Positions 52,253 through 61,096 of a stretch of 64,000 bases of DNA are shown piece by piece (position 1 is the first letter of the stretch; the number at the start of each line of letters is the position of its first letter). Below the pieces are notes generated by a model. The model was not told where the DNA came from. It ran no database searches and saw only the letters and a program-made list of their open reading frames with translations. Position numbers and translations under genes: made by a program. Source of the DNA: Chromatiales bacterium (lineage in GTDB: Bacteria; Pseudomonadota; Gammaproteobacteria; UBA6429); NCBI GenBank assembly GCA_027076405.1, contig JALTJN010000447.1, positions 56,548-120,547 on the forward strand, written 5' to 3'.

Positions 52253-53026
52253 ATGAAAAAAGCTAAGCTTAAAAATAAAATGAACTCAGGATCTTTAACT
52301 GTAGGCTCCTGGATTACTCTTGGCCATCCTGCAATCGCAGAAATTTTAGCAAAAGCTGGATTTGACTGGTTAGTTGTTGATTTAGAGCACAGTGTTATAA
52401 ATATTGATGTGGCTGGAGATTTAATTCGAGTTATTGACCTGTGTGGTGTTGCTCCATTGGTTCGGTTAACGTCAAATAATCCTGATCAAATAAAACGTGT
52501 CATGGATGCGGGGGCGCATGGAATTGTTGTTCCAATGGTTAATACAGAAGATGAAGCTCGTCATGCTGTTGCCGCTACACGATATGGGCCTCAAGGAATA
52601 CGTGGTGTTGGTTTAGCAAGAGCTCAGGGTTATGGGAATAATTTTCAAGATTACCTGAAATGGCAAAAAGATGAACCAATAGTAATTGTTCAGATTGAAC
52701 ATATTGATGCAATTGATAATCTTGAAGAAATATTATTAGTGCCTGGTGTTGATGGCTTTATTATTGGACCTTATGACTTATCTTGTTCTATGGGGATCCC
52801 AGGAAAATTTGATGATGAGAATTTTATTAGTACTTTAAATGATATTAAAGAAACAGGACAAAGACTGAATGTTCCAGCTGGTATACATATAGTTGAACCT
52901 GATTTAAATAGGTTGGAATCATCAATTACTGAGGGTTATACCTTCATTGCTTATAGTGTCGATATACGAGTGCTTGATGTTGGCGTTCGTCAAGGTCTTG
53001 ACAAATTAAAAGAGATTAAAAAATGA
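52253..53026 (+). CDS. HpcH/HpaI-family aldolase
   Basis: 257-residue class II pyruvate aldolase: GSWITLGHPAIAEILAKAGFDWLVVDLEHS, VVPMVNTEDEARHAVAATRYGPQGIRG, VQIEHIDAIDNLEEI and GFIIGPYDLSCSMGIPG. Relatives cleave or form 2-keto-4-hydroxy acids with pyruvate. Its end overlaps a KdsB-like CMP-transferase by four bases, so I infer synthesis of a 3-deoxy-2-keto acid from pyruvate and an aldehyde, which is then activated. It could run in the degradation direction instead. Confidence 0.85.
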   Translation: MKKAKLKNKMNSGSLTVGSWITLGHPAIAEILAKAGFDWLVVDLEHSVINIDVAGDLIRVIDLCGVAPLVRLTSNNPDQIKRVMDAGAHGIVVPMVNTEDEARHAVAATRYGPQGIRGVGLARAQGYGNNFQDYLKWQKDEPIVIVQIEHIDAIDNLEEILLVPGVDGFIIGPYDLSCSMGIPGKFDDENFISTLNDIKETGQRLNVPAGIHIVEPDLNRLESSITEGYTFIAYSVDIRVLDVGVRQGLDKLKEIKK

Positions 53027-53793
53027 AAGTGATTGGAATTATTCCTGCCCGCTTAGGTGCGACACGTTTTCCTGGGAAACCGATGAAAAAAATACATGGT
53101 ATGCCTATGGTTGGCCATTGTTACCATCGTACAAGGTTAGCGGAGGGCATCACTGATACATATGTAGCAACCTGTGATGATGAGATTGCACAATACATTA
53201 AGAGTATAGGTGGTAAGCCTGTCATGACATCGACCGCACATACACGAGCAACTACAAGAACTGCTGAGGCAATGGAACACATAGAAAAAGAAACGGGTGA
53301 TCAAGTTGATATAGTTGTGATGATGCAAGGAGATGAACCTTTAGTTCGTCCAGATACGATTGCAGAAACTTTAGAACATTTTAGTGACCCGAATGTGGGG
53401 ATTGTAAATATAATGTCTCGCTTGAGCACATATGAACAATTCGTTGATAAAAATAATGTGAAGGTCGTTGTTGCGCAAAATAATGATGCACTTTATTTTT
53501 CTCGAGAACCTATTCCGTCACCATGGCATGGTATAGAAGATGTACCAATGTTCATGCAGACAGGCATTATTGCATTTCGCAGAGATATATTATTACGCTT
53601 TAATGAAATGGAAGAAACAAGACTTGAACAAATAGAATCTATTGATATGAATCGGGTTTTAGAAACCGGTGGGAGTATACGTATGGTGCCAACAGATGCT
53701 GTTACTATTGGGGTTGATACTTTAGAAGAATTGCAGGCTGCTGAAAAACTTCTGAATGGTGATTTAGTTATGTCTCAATATCTTTCCCTATGA
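53023..53793 (+). CDS. KdsB-like CMP-ulosonate cytidylyltransferase
   Basis: 256 residues: IIPARLGATRFPGKPMKKIHGMPMV, MQGDEPLVRPDTI and FSREPIPSPW, the CMP-Kdo synthetase pattern. The housekeeping KdsB normally sits with msbA/lpxK, so this is probably a second, specialised copy. It directly follows the HpcH aldolase (ATGA overlap) and probably activates that enzyme's product. Confidence 0.86.
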   Translation: MKVIGIIPARLGATRFPGKPMKKIHGMPMVGHCYHRTRLAEGITDTYVATCDDEIAQYIKSIGGKPVMTSTAHTRATTRTAEAMEHIEKETGDQVDIVVMMQGDEPLVRPDTIAETLEHFSDPNVGIVNIMSRLSTYEQFVDKNNVKVVVAQNNDALYFSREPIPSPWHGIEDVPMFMQTGIIAFRRDILLRFNEMEETRLEQIESIDMNRVLETGGSIRMVPTDAVTIGVDTLEELQAAEKLLNGDLVMSQYLSL

Positions 53794-54791
53794 AAGAACA
53801 TGATATTAGACCCGAAGCATTACTCAATAAATATATCGAGTTAAGCGCCAAAGATGCTGAATTATGTTTTGACGACGTGTCTCTTTATGAAATTTCATGT
53901 GTTGCATGTGAATCAATTCAATCAGAGCACCAATTTGAAAAAAATGGGTTTGCTTATACTCAGTGTAGTAGTTGTGGAACGTTATTTCAAAATCCACGTC
54001 CGTCAATAGCGTCATTTGAAAAATTTTATCGTAACTCGGAATCATCACGTTACTGGGCAGAGGTTTTTTTCCCCGCTGTTTCAGAAATACGTCGTGAAAA
54101 AATTTTTAAACCACGAGTCGAAAGATTAGTTTCTTTATGTGGTGACAAAGGTATTAATGTTGAACGATTAATTGATGTGGGTGCAGGATATGGGATATTT
54201 CTCGATGAATGGCGTAACCAGAATCCATCTGCCAAGTTAGTTGCTATTGAACCATCGTCTTCTTTAGCAAATGAATGTCGTTCAAAAGGTTTTGAAGTAG
54301 TTGAAGATATTGTAGAAAATGTGGAAGGGCATAAAAACTCCGCAGATCTTGTCACTTGTTTTGAAGTATTGGAACATGTACATGAACCATTAGATTTTAT
54401 GGAAGACCTTTCTGGATTGGCTAAACCAGGTGGATATGTATTTATAAGTACTTTGGGAATAGATGGTTTTGACCTGCAGGTTTTATGGGAAAAATCGAGT
54501 CAGATTTCACCTCCTCATCACATCAATTTTCTCTCAGTAGATGGTTTTGTAAAACTCTTTCACCGAGCCGGATTAGAGGAGGTTTCTATATCGACTCCCG
54601 GACAGTTAGATGTCGATATTGTCAGGAATGCTTGTAAAAAAGATCCCGGATTACTTAAGGGGCAACGGTTTCTTAGTAAATTACTTGAAGATAATAAAAG
54701 CTCAAATGCTTTTCAACAATTTCTGGTTGAGCAACACATGAGTTCGCATGTTTGGGTTATCGGTAGAAAACCAATTGAGACAAAGGCTTAG
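53790..54791 (+). CDS. SAM-dependent methyltransferase with N-terminal zinc ribbon (second copy)
   Basis: 333 residues: a Cys knuckle (CVACESIQ...YTQCSSCGTLFQNPRP), motif I LIDVGAGYGIFLDEWR, VAIEPSSSLANECRS, and TCFEVLEHVHEPLDFM. It is related to the gene at 47839. ATG 53790 overlaps the preceding stop. The zinc-ribbon type is often a sugar C-methyltransferase or a nucleotide-sugar modifier; the substrate is not known. Confidence 0.82.
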   Translation: MKEHDIRPEALLNKYIELSAKDAELCFDDVSLYEISCVACESIQSEHQFEKNGFAYTQCSSCGTLFQNPRPSIASFEKFYRNSESSRYWAEVFFPAVSEIRREKIFKPRVERLVSLCGDKGINVERLIDVGAGYGIFLDEWRNQNPSAKLVAIEPSSSLANECRSKGFEVVEDIVENVEGHKNSADLVTCFEVLEHVHEPLDFMEDLSGLAKPGGYVFISTLGIDGFDLQVLWEKSSQISPPHHINFLSVDGFVKLFHRAGLEEVSISTPGQLDVDIVRNACKKDPGLLKGQRFLSKLLEDNKSSNAFQQFLVEQHMSSHVWVIGRKPIETKA

Positions 54792-54796
54792 TAAAT

Positions 54797-55843
54797 ATGA
54801 ATGAACTTAAGGTTGGAATCGTTGGGTATGGTGTAGTTGGAAAGCGACGTAAAGATTGTGTTGACAAGCATCCTAATATGAAAGTTATTGCAGTTTGTGA
54901 TCGTTCATTTAGTGGAGAAGGTACTTTGGACGAGGGGATTCGATATTATCAGGATTATCGACGTCTATTGACAGAAGAACTGGATATCTTAATTGTATGC
55001 TTGACAAATGATATTGCACCAGATGTTACTATTGCTGGCTTGAAATCAAAGTTGCACGTTTTTTGTGAAAAGCCACCTGGGCGAACAGTTGAAGATATAG
55101 AAAAAGTTATTAAAGAAGAAAATGAACATCCTGATTTAAGATTAATGTATGGATTTAATCATCGTTATCATGAGTCAGTATTGGATGCTTTAAAGATTCT
55201 TCAATCAGGTGAATTTGGTCGTATTATTAATATGCGCGGAGTCTATGGTAAAGCAAAATTAGTTACTTTCAATCAACCTGTTTGGCGTACTAAGAGAGAG
55301 TTAGCCGGTGGAGGCGTTCTGCTTGATCAAGGTATACATATGGTTGATATAATGCGTTTGTTTGCAGGAGATTTTACAGAAGTTCATAGTTTTATTTCGA
55401 ATAGTCATTGGGGATATAACGTTGAAGACAATGCGTATGCTCTAATGAAAACTGCAGATGGAGTTGTTGGAATGCTGAATTCTTCAGCAACACAATGGCG
55501 TCATCGTTTTAATCTCGATATAAATTTAGAGCGTGGTAGCTTGATACTTGGTGGGATTTTATCAGGGACTAAAAGCTATGGCGCGGAGACTTTAACTGTT
55601 GTTACCGCAGATCCTGATAATGATAATGGTGATCCGAAAGAACAAATTACACGTTACAATCATGACCCATCCTGGTATGCAGAAATAGAAGCTTTTGCTG
55701 ATTCAATACTGAATAACACACCAGTGCTATGTGGTACTTCAGATGATGCACTTAAAACAATGCAACTCGTATATAAAATTTACTATGCAGATACTACATG
55801 GCGAGAAAAATATGAAATCCCAAACCCAGACACACATGAATAA
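54797..55843 (+). CDS. Gfo/Idh/MocA-family oxidoreductase (second copy)
   Basis: 348 residues: Rossmann start VGIVGYGVVGKRRKDC, then the family Lys motif CEKPPGRTVEDIE (about residue 91) and a GGGVLLDQGIHMVDIMRLF substrate helix with His. Sugar or inositol dehydrogenase fold. It is next to a SIS isomerase and a sugar-phosphate cyclase, so an inositol-like or keto-sugar substrate is attractive but unproven. It overlaps the SIS gene. Confidence 0.83.
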   Translation: MNELKVGIVGYGVVGKRRKDCVDKHPNMKVIAVCDRSFSGEGTLDEGIRYYQDYRRLLTEELDILIVCLTNDIAPDVTIAGLKSKLHVFCEKPPGRTVEDIEKVIKEENEHPDLRLMYGFNHRYHESVLDALKILQSGEFGRIINMRGVYGKAKLVTFNQPVWRTKRELAGGGVLLDQGIHMVDIMRLFAGDFTEVHSFISNSHWGYNVEDNAYALMKTADGVVGMLNSSATQWRHRFNLDINLERGSLILGGILSGTKSYGAETLTVVTADPDNDNGDPKEQITRYNHDPSWYAEIEAFADSILNNTPVLCGTSDDALKTMQLVYKIYYADTTWREKYEIPNPDTHE

Positions 55844-56444
55844 TATTGATCGTATTTACACATCAAATCCAGCTGATTTTGCTAAAGCATATCTGGAGTA
55901 TCTTCAATCAGTACTTTCCAATATTGATATTAATGAAATAGCCTGTTTTATAGAAACATTACTTGAAGCAAGGCGTAATGGTGTATCAGTTTTTATGATT
56001 GGTAATGGTGGTAGCGCTGCTACAGCCAGTCACTTTGCGAATGATATTGCTATTGGTACGAATAGTTATGAACAACCATTTCGTGTGATTAGTTTAACTG
56101 ATAATACTCCAGTACTTACGGCTTTAGCTAACGACTTTGGTTACGATGAAATATTTGTTCGACAACTACAAGTGCTCGCCAAAAAAGGGGATGTGCTGGT
56201 AGGGATCTCAGCTTCAGGAAATTCATTAAATTTAGTAAAAGCATTTAAATATGCGAATGACACAGGCATCAAGACTGTAGCGATTACCGCATTTGATGGC
56301 GGAAAGATGAAATTAATAGCTGATGAAGGAGTGCATGTTCCCACAGAACCAAAAGAATATGGCCCTGCTGAAGATGCTCATATGGTGTTAGATCATTTAG
56401 TAGGTGCGTATTTAATGCGTTTTATTCAAGATAAACAGGACTAG
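55812..56444 (+). CDS. SIS-domain sugar isomerase, GmhA-like
   Basis: About 210 residues with FMIGNGGSAATASHFANDIA, TALANDFGYDEIFVRQL, GISASGNSLNLVKAFKYA and a C-terminal EDAHMVLDHLVGAYL. This is the phosphoheptose-isomerase (GmhA/DiaA) pattern, which interconverts sedoheptulose-7-phosphate and mannoheptose-7-phosphate. Two starts are possible, ATG 55812 (AGAAAAAT upstream) and ATG 55836; both overlap the preceding gene. It stands near a cyclase that in relatives uses heptulose phosphate. Confidence 0.83.
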   Translation: MKSQTQTHMNNIDRIYTSNPADFAKAYLEYLQSVLSNIDINEIACFIETLLEARRNGVSVFMIGNGGSAATASHFANDIAIGTNSYEQPFRVISLTDNTPVLTALANDFGYDEIFVRQLQVLAKKGDVLVGISASGNSLNLVKAFKYANDTGIKTVAITAFDGGKMKLIADEGVHVPTEPKEYGPAEDAHMVLDHLVGAYLMRFIQDKQD

Positions 56445-56451
56445 TTTAAGT

Positions 56452-57168
56452 ATGCGTTTTAAAAATAAAAAAGTTGTTGTTACAGGCGCTTCACGAGGAA
56501 TCGGTAGTGCTATAGCAAAAGCTTTTCGTACAGAAGGTGCTTGGGTAATTGGAACTCATACCGGAACCAATACAGAAGTCGATGACGTTTGTCAGGAATG
56601 GGTCATTTCTGATTTTTCGGATGTTGAACAAATCAAGGCCTGTGCTGATTATCTAAGAAAAGCTGAGCCGGATGTATTAATCAATAATGCTGGAATTAAT
56701 AAAATTGCTCCATTTGAAGAGATAGATCCGGATGATTTTTTATTAATTCAGCAAATAAATGTCTTTGCTCCATTTCTTTTAATGCAAGCAGCTATTCCAG
56801 CAATGAAAATAAAGCAATGGGGGAGAATAGTAAATCTGTCTTCAATATGGGGTAAGATTAGCAAAGAACAAAGAGCATCCTATTCTGCAAGTAAGTTTGC
56901 ATTAGATGGAATGACAGTAGCTTTGACCGCTGAACATGCGTCCAATGGAATTATGGCAAACAGCATTGCCCCAGGTTTTTTCGATACGGAATTAACCAGA
57001 CAAGTACTCGGTGAAGAAGGAATGAATTCTCTTGTTGCTACTGTACCTGAACGTCGACTAGGACAAGTTGATGAAATTGCCAAATTTGTATTGTGGCTTT
57101 CTAGTGAAGAAAACACATATGTGGCTGGTCAAAATCTAGCTATTGACGGAGGCTTTAGTCGTGTCTGA
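56452..57168 (+). CDS. Short-chain dehydrogenase/reductase
   Basis: 238-residue classical SDR: VVTGASRGIGSAIAKAF, NNAGIN, Ser in IVNLSSIWGK, Tyr/Lys in YSASKFALDG, and the closing AGQNLAIDGG. It uses NAD(P) to oxidise or reduce a carbonyl. It is overlapped by the dehydroquinate-synthase-like gene, which suggests a coupled step. The substrate is not known. Confidence 0.87.
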   Translation: MRFKNKKVVVTGASRGIGSAIAKAFRTEGAWVIGTHTGTNTEVDDVCQEWVISDFSDVEQIKACADYLRKAEPDVLINNAGINKIAPFEEIDPDDFLLIQQINVFAPFLLMQAAIPAMKIKQWGRIVNLSSIWGKISKEQRASYSASKFALDGMTVALTAEHASNGIMANSIAPGFFDTELTRQVLGEEGMNSLVATVPERRLGQVDEIAKFVLWLSSEENTYVAGQNLAIDGGFSRV

Positions 57169-58231
57169 AAATCTGAAAATACAGTCATATAAAGGAGAAT
57201 ATAAAGTAGTTTTTAATGATACTCTTCTAAAAAATACTAGTTGCCTTCTTGAAGGTGAACCACATTTTATTATTGATTCGAATGTTGCAAGGTTATATAA
57301 ATCTGAACTTCAATCAGTTCTTCAACATCCTAATGTTATTATTATTGAAGCAACTGAAGGAAATAAATCACTAGATACAATAATCCCTGTTTTTGAACAA
57401 CTCGTGTCGAATAAAATCAGGCGTGACCATGTCATTGTTGCTATTGGTGGAGGCATTATCCAGGATATTACATGCTTTATCGCAAGTACATTATTGAGAG
57501 GTGTTGCTTGGCGGTTTGTTCCTACTACGCTATTAGCTCAAGCGGATTCATGTATAGGCTCGAAAAGTTCAATTAATCTGGGAGATACTAAAAATATACT
57601 CGGTACTTTCAATCCACCGCAAGATATTTTTCTTAACACTGGATTTCTTGATACTCTTGATAAAAAAGAGATATATTCTGGTATTGGCGAAATAATAAAG
57701 GTTCATGTAATTGATGGAATCAAAAGCTTCGATCAATTAGCTATTGATTTTGAAAAAATATATGTTGATCGAGATGTACTTTTAAAATATATCCGTTCTG
57801 CTTTACTGATAAAAAAACGTTATATCGAAGAAGATGAATTTGATCGAGGGATTCGAAATATATTTAATTATGGTCATAGCTTTGGCCATGCGATTGAATC
57901 AAGTACGCATTATGCTATTCCGCATGGAATTGCTGTAACCATTGGTATGGATATGGCAAATTACGTTGCTGCACAGCGAGATTTGTTACCAATTGAACAT
58001 TACCAAAGAATGCACCCGGTATTACAAAAGAATTATGAAATGTTTGTTAAAACTGAAATTCCAGTAGATGCATTACTATCTGCGCTTATGAAGGATAAAA
58101 AGAATACAAGTACTATGTTAGGACTAATATTTCCATTGGGTTCTAAAGCAGATGTACAACGAGTTCATGTTCCTCCTGATGAAACGTTCCGTTCACATTG
58201 CGTTAGCTACTTAGAAGAGTTAAAACGATGA
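57161..58231 (+). CDS. Dehydroquinate-synthase-like sugar phosphate cyclase
   Basis: 356 residues of AroB fold. The NAD site is VAIGGGIIQD, and ADSCIGSKSSINLGDTKNILG is the lysine/asparagine-rich loop. The metal ligands are Glu in GEIIKVHVI, His in NYGHSFGHAIE and His in IPHGIAVTIGM. Housekeeping AroB is elsewhere in such genomes. This copy, beside a GmhA-like isomerase and dehydrogenases, probably cyclises a sugar phosphate to a cyclitol (as DOI, EEVS or aDHQ synthases do). GTG 57161 is preceded by GGAGG at 57148-57152. Confidence 0.85.
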   Translation: MSENLKIQSYKGEYKVVFNDTLLKNTSCLLEGEPHFIIDSNVARLYKSELQSVLQHPNVIIIEATEGNKSLDTIIPVFEQLVSNKIRRDHVIVAIGGGIIQDITCFIASTLLRGVAWRFVPTTLLAQADSCIGSKSSINLGDTKNILGTFNPPQDIFLNTGFLDTLDKKEIYSGIGEIIKVHVIDGIKSFDQLAIDFEKIYVDRDVLLKYIRSALLIKKRYIEEDEFDRGIRNIFNYGHSFGHAIESSTHYAIPHGIAVTIGMDMANYVAAQRDLLPIEHYQRMHPVLQKNYEMFVKTEIPVDALLSALMKDKKNTSTMLGLIFPLGSKADVQRVHVPPDETFRSHCVSYLEELKR

Positions 58232-59175
58232 ATTCAAAAATTAAAGTAGCTGTCTGCTCTCGATCATTTTCGCGAAATAAAATATTGCGATCAGAATTAT
58301 CTCAAAACTACGAAAATATTACCTTCAACGATGACGGCCTTCAATTGAAGGGTGATAGTTTAATTGAATATTTAAAAGGACATGATAAAGCTATTGTTGC
58401 TCTTGAAGTGATTGATAATCATGTATTGGAAAGCTTACCTGAGCTTAAAGTTATAAGTAAATATGGTGTAGGTATGGACATGATTGATATGGATGCCATG
58501 CGTAACCATCAGGTTCGATTAGGCTGGACTGGTGGAGTAAATAAAAGATCTGTTTCTGAACTAGTGATTTCATTTGCGATTTCTTTATTAAGGCATGTGC
58601 CAGCAGCTCAAAGGGAAGTGTTAACGGGGACCTGGCGGCAACATGTAGGTGGTCAACTTTCTGGGCGAACTGTAGGAATTATTGGCTGCGGCCATATAGG
58701 TAAAGATCTTGTTCCATTACTAAATGCATTTGGTTGTACTGTTTTGGTAAATGATATACGAGATTATTCGGCTTTTTATGACAAACATAAAATAAATGCT
58801 GTCAGTTTAGATGAATTACTAAAAAAATCAGACGTTGTTACATTACATCTTCCTCTGGATAATTCTACAAGAAATATACTTAATGAGAAACGACTTGGTT
58901 TAATGAAGCCTACAGCAATTTTAATAAATGCTTCTCGAGGTGGTTTGATTGATGAAAATGCCGTTAAAGAAAGGTTAATTGATAAACGTCTTGCTGCCGC
59001 GGCGTTTGATGTTTTTACTGTTGAACCACCAGAAGACAATGAATTAATTCAACTGCCTAATTTTCTTGTGACCCCTCATATTGGTGGTAGTTCAAATGAG
59101 GCAATTCTTGCAATGGGTAGAGCGGCAATTGATGGTTTGGAAGTAAACAAAATACCTGATTCTACTTTTGACTAA
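58228..59175 (+). CDS. D-2-hydroxyacid dehydrogenase (SerA-like)
   Basis: 315 residues: VGIIGCGHIGKDLVPLL NAD loop (about residues 148-164), then the catalytic Arg in NASRGGLIDENAV, a Glu in FTVEPPEDN, and the His in TPHIGGSSNEA. It is the D-isomer-specific 2-hydroxyacid dehydrogenase fold. Its in-locus role could be oxidation or reduction of a keto-acid or cyclitol precursor. ATG 58228 overlaps the cyclase stop (ATGA). Confidence 0.85.
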   Translation: MNSKIKVAVCSRSFSRNKILRSELSQNYENITFNDDGLQLKGDSLIEYLKGHDKAIVALEVIDNHVLESLPELKVISKYGVGMDMIDMDAMRNHQVRLGWTGGVNKRSVSELVISFAISLLRHVPAAQREVLTGTWRQHVGGQLSGRTVGIIGCGHIGKDLVPLLNAFGCTVLVNDIRDYSAFYDKHKINAVSLDELLKKSDVVTLHLPLDNSTRNILNEKRLGLMKPTAILINASRGGLIDENAVKERLIDKRLAAAAFDVFTVEPPEDNELIQLPNFLVTPHIGGSSNEAILAMGRAAIDGLEVNKIPDSTFD

Positions 59176-61057
59176 GAAAAAACATTGTGATCAACTAACT
59201 TTATGGGACTCGAATATTGAGCCTCCAGTAAATGCTGGTTTATTGTATTGCTGGAATGGTTATTTGGAAAAAGACTCTGTTTTTTCCATATTAAAATACG
59301 TCGATATTAATGCTAATCAATTACGAAAAAAATATTTAGCGTGGATACATGATATTGGTAATGAGGAAATCGATGGGAAGACACTAACAGAACATCTTGT
59401 ATGCGATGATAATCTAAGTTATTGGTGGTTGACGTTATTTGTTGAGCAGAGTCCCTGGATGACACCAGTTATTGAGGATGTGATTCGTTTATTTGCAGTA
59501 GAAGAAATACTCGTTCGTGAAAAACCCAGGGTATTATTTTTCGTAAGTTCAAATAAGAAATTACATATAGTTATACAACAATTATGTATAAAACTTGGTG
59601 TGGATTATAAGTGGAAAAAAGTTTCTGTTAAATCATCTCCCTTTAGCTTAAATAATATTTTTAATATTCTTCCTAGCCCTCTACAGGTACTAATTAGTGT
59701 TTTTAGGCATGTTTATAGTCGTTGGCCACTAAAAAGGATTAAAAGACCTGAATGGTTTAAAGGTGAGAATTCTGTTTCTTTTTTTTCGTATTTCATACAC
59801 CTTGATCCTGAATCTTGTCATGAGGGCAGATTCCATTCTGGGCTGTGGGGAGAGTTACCGAATATTTTGCATAAGAACGGAATTAACATCAATTGGATTC
59901 AGCATTTTCAACAAAGTGAGGTAGTACCAGATACAAGTACTGCTATTAATTTTGTTGATGATTTTAATAAAAAGTCAGAACAAGAAGGTGCACATGTTTT
60001 TCTATATTCTTTTTTAACTTTTCAAATTTTGCTGCGGGTATTGAAAAAATGGTTTTGGCTTATAAATATTTCCATGAAACTCCAAAGGAGTATCAAACCT
60101 GCATTTAGCCCAAATAATTCTAGTTTGGAATTATGGCCACTAATGAAAGATGTCTGGTATACGAGTATGCGAGGTACACCTGCAGTAATTAATTTACTCT
60201 GGATTGAATTGTTTGATGCGGCAATACGAAATATTCCTCATCAAGAGAAGGGATTGTATTTGTTTGAAAGCCAGGCCTGGGAACGAGCTCTTATACATGC
60301 ATGGCATAAGTATGGGCATGGGGATTTAATTGCTGTGGCACACTCCACTATTCGTTTTTGGGATTTACGTTACTTTAAGGATCTTCGTATAATCAAATCG
60401 AGTGAACCTTATTCAATGCCTCAACCAGATATAACCGTTGTTAATGGTAAGGCTGCGTATGATTCATATTTGTCTGTAAGCTATCCAAAGGAAAAGTTGC
60501 AAGAGTGTGAGGCATTGCGATATGGATATTTATATAAGTCAGTTAAGAAAAATACAGGACTAGATGGATCTAATGTGTTTGAAGTATTGATCTTGGGAGA
60601 TTATATGCCTTCGGGTACTCATCATCTTTTAAGCCTGCTTGAAGCTAGTCATAAATGTTTACCAAAGAATATTAAATTTACTGTGAAATCACACCCTAAT
60701 CATCCGGTAAAATTGTGTGATTATCCTGCACTTGATTTATCTGATACAACTAAATCATTGTCATCAATCATAGGTGATTATGATATTGCATATTCCAGTA
60801 ATATGACCTCTGCATCTGTGGATGCATATCTTGTAGGTTTACCAGTTATTATACTTCTGGATGTTTATGAATTGAACTTTAGTCCCTTGCGTGGCTATAG
60901 TGAAGTTTCTTTTGTTAGCACGACAGATGAACTGACCTCTGCAATGAATGAGGCGATGCGAAATGTCAATATCAAACCGAGTCATGAAGGTTTTTTCCAT
61001 TTAGATCCGAGTATGCCAAAATGGAATAAATTATTATTGCAATCTGATAAAGAATAG
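59168..61057 (+). CDS. Large surface-carbohydrate transferase, TIGR04326-like
   Basis: 629 residues. N-terminal half hydrophilic with no clear motif. C-terminal half is GT-B-like, with LGDYMPSGTHHLLSLLEASHK, FTVKSHPNHPVKLCDYP and SSNMTSASVDAYLVGLPVIIL. It resembles the large surface carbohydrate biosynthesis proteins that accompany ulosonic acid loci. The start is TTG 59168, overlapping the preceding stop by eight bases. Donor unknown. Confidence 0.65.
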   Translation: MTKKKHCDQLTLWDSNIEPPVNAGLLYCWNGYLEKDSVFSILKYVDINANQLRKKYLAWIHDIGNEEIDGKTLTEHLVCDDNLSYWWLTLFVEQSPWMTPVIEDVIRLFAVEEILVREKPRVLFFVSSNKKLHIVIQQLCIKLGVDYKWKKVSVKSSPFSLNNIFNILPSPLQVLISVFRHVYSRWPLKRIKRPEWFKGENSVSFFSYFIHLDPESCHEGRFHSGLWGELPNILHKNGININWIQHFQQSEVVPDTSTAINFVDDFNKKSEQEGAHVFLYSFLTFQILLRVLKKWFWLINISMKLQRSIKPAFSPNNSSLELWPLMKDVWYTSMRGTPAVINLLWIELFDAAIRNIPHQEKGLYLFESQAWERALIHAWHKYGHGDLIAVAHSTIRFWDLRYFKDLRIIKSSEPYSMPQPDITVVNGKAAYDSYLSVSYPKEKLQECEALRYGYLYKSVKKNTGLDGSNVFEVLILGDYMPSGTHHLLSLLEASHKCLPKNIKFTVKSHPNHPVKLCDYPALDLSDTTKSLSSIIGDYDIAYSSNMTSASVDAYLVGLPVIILLDVYELNFSPLRGYSEVSFVSTTDELTSAMNEAMRNVNIKPSHEGFFHLDPSMPKWNKLLLQSDKE

Positions 61058-61096
61058 AAGCATTAATTTTAATTATTAACAAGTAAGAGAAAGTTT

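Noticed and set aside
56008..56019. Second ops-like string (GGTGGTAGCGCT) inside the SIS gene
   Set aside because: It arises from the conserved GNGGSAA codons and lies in coding sequence, and it differs from the ops core.
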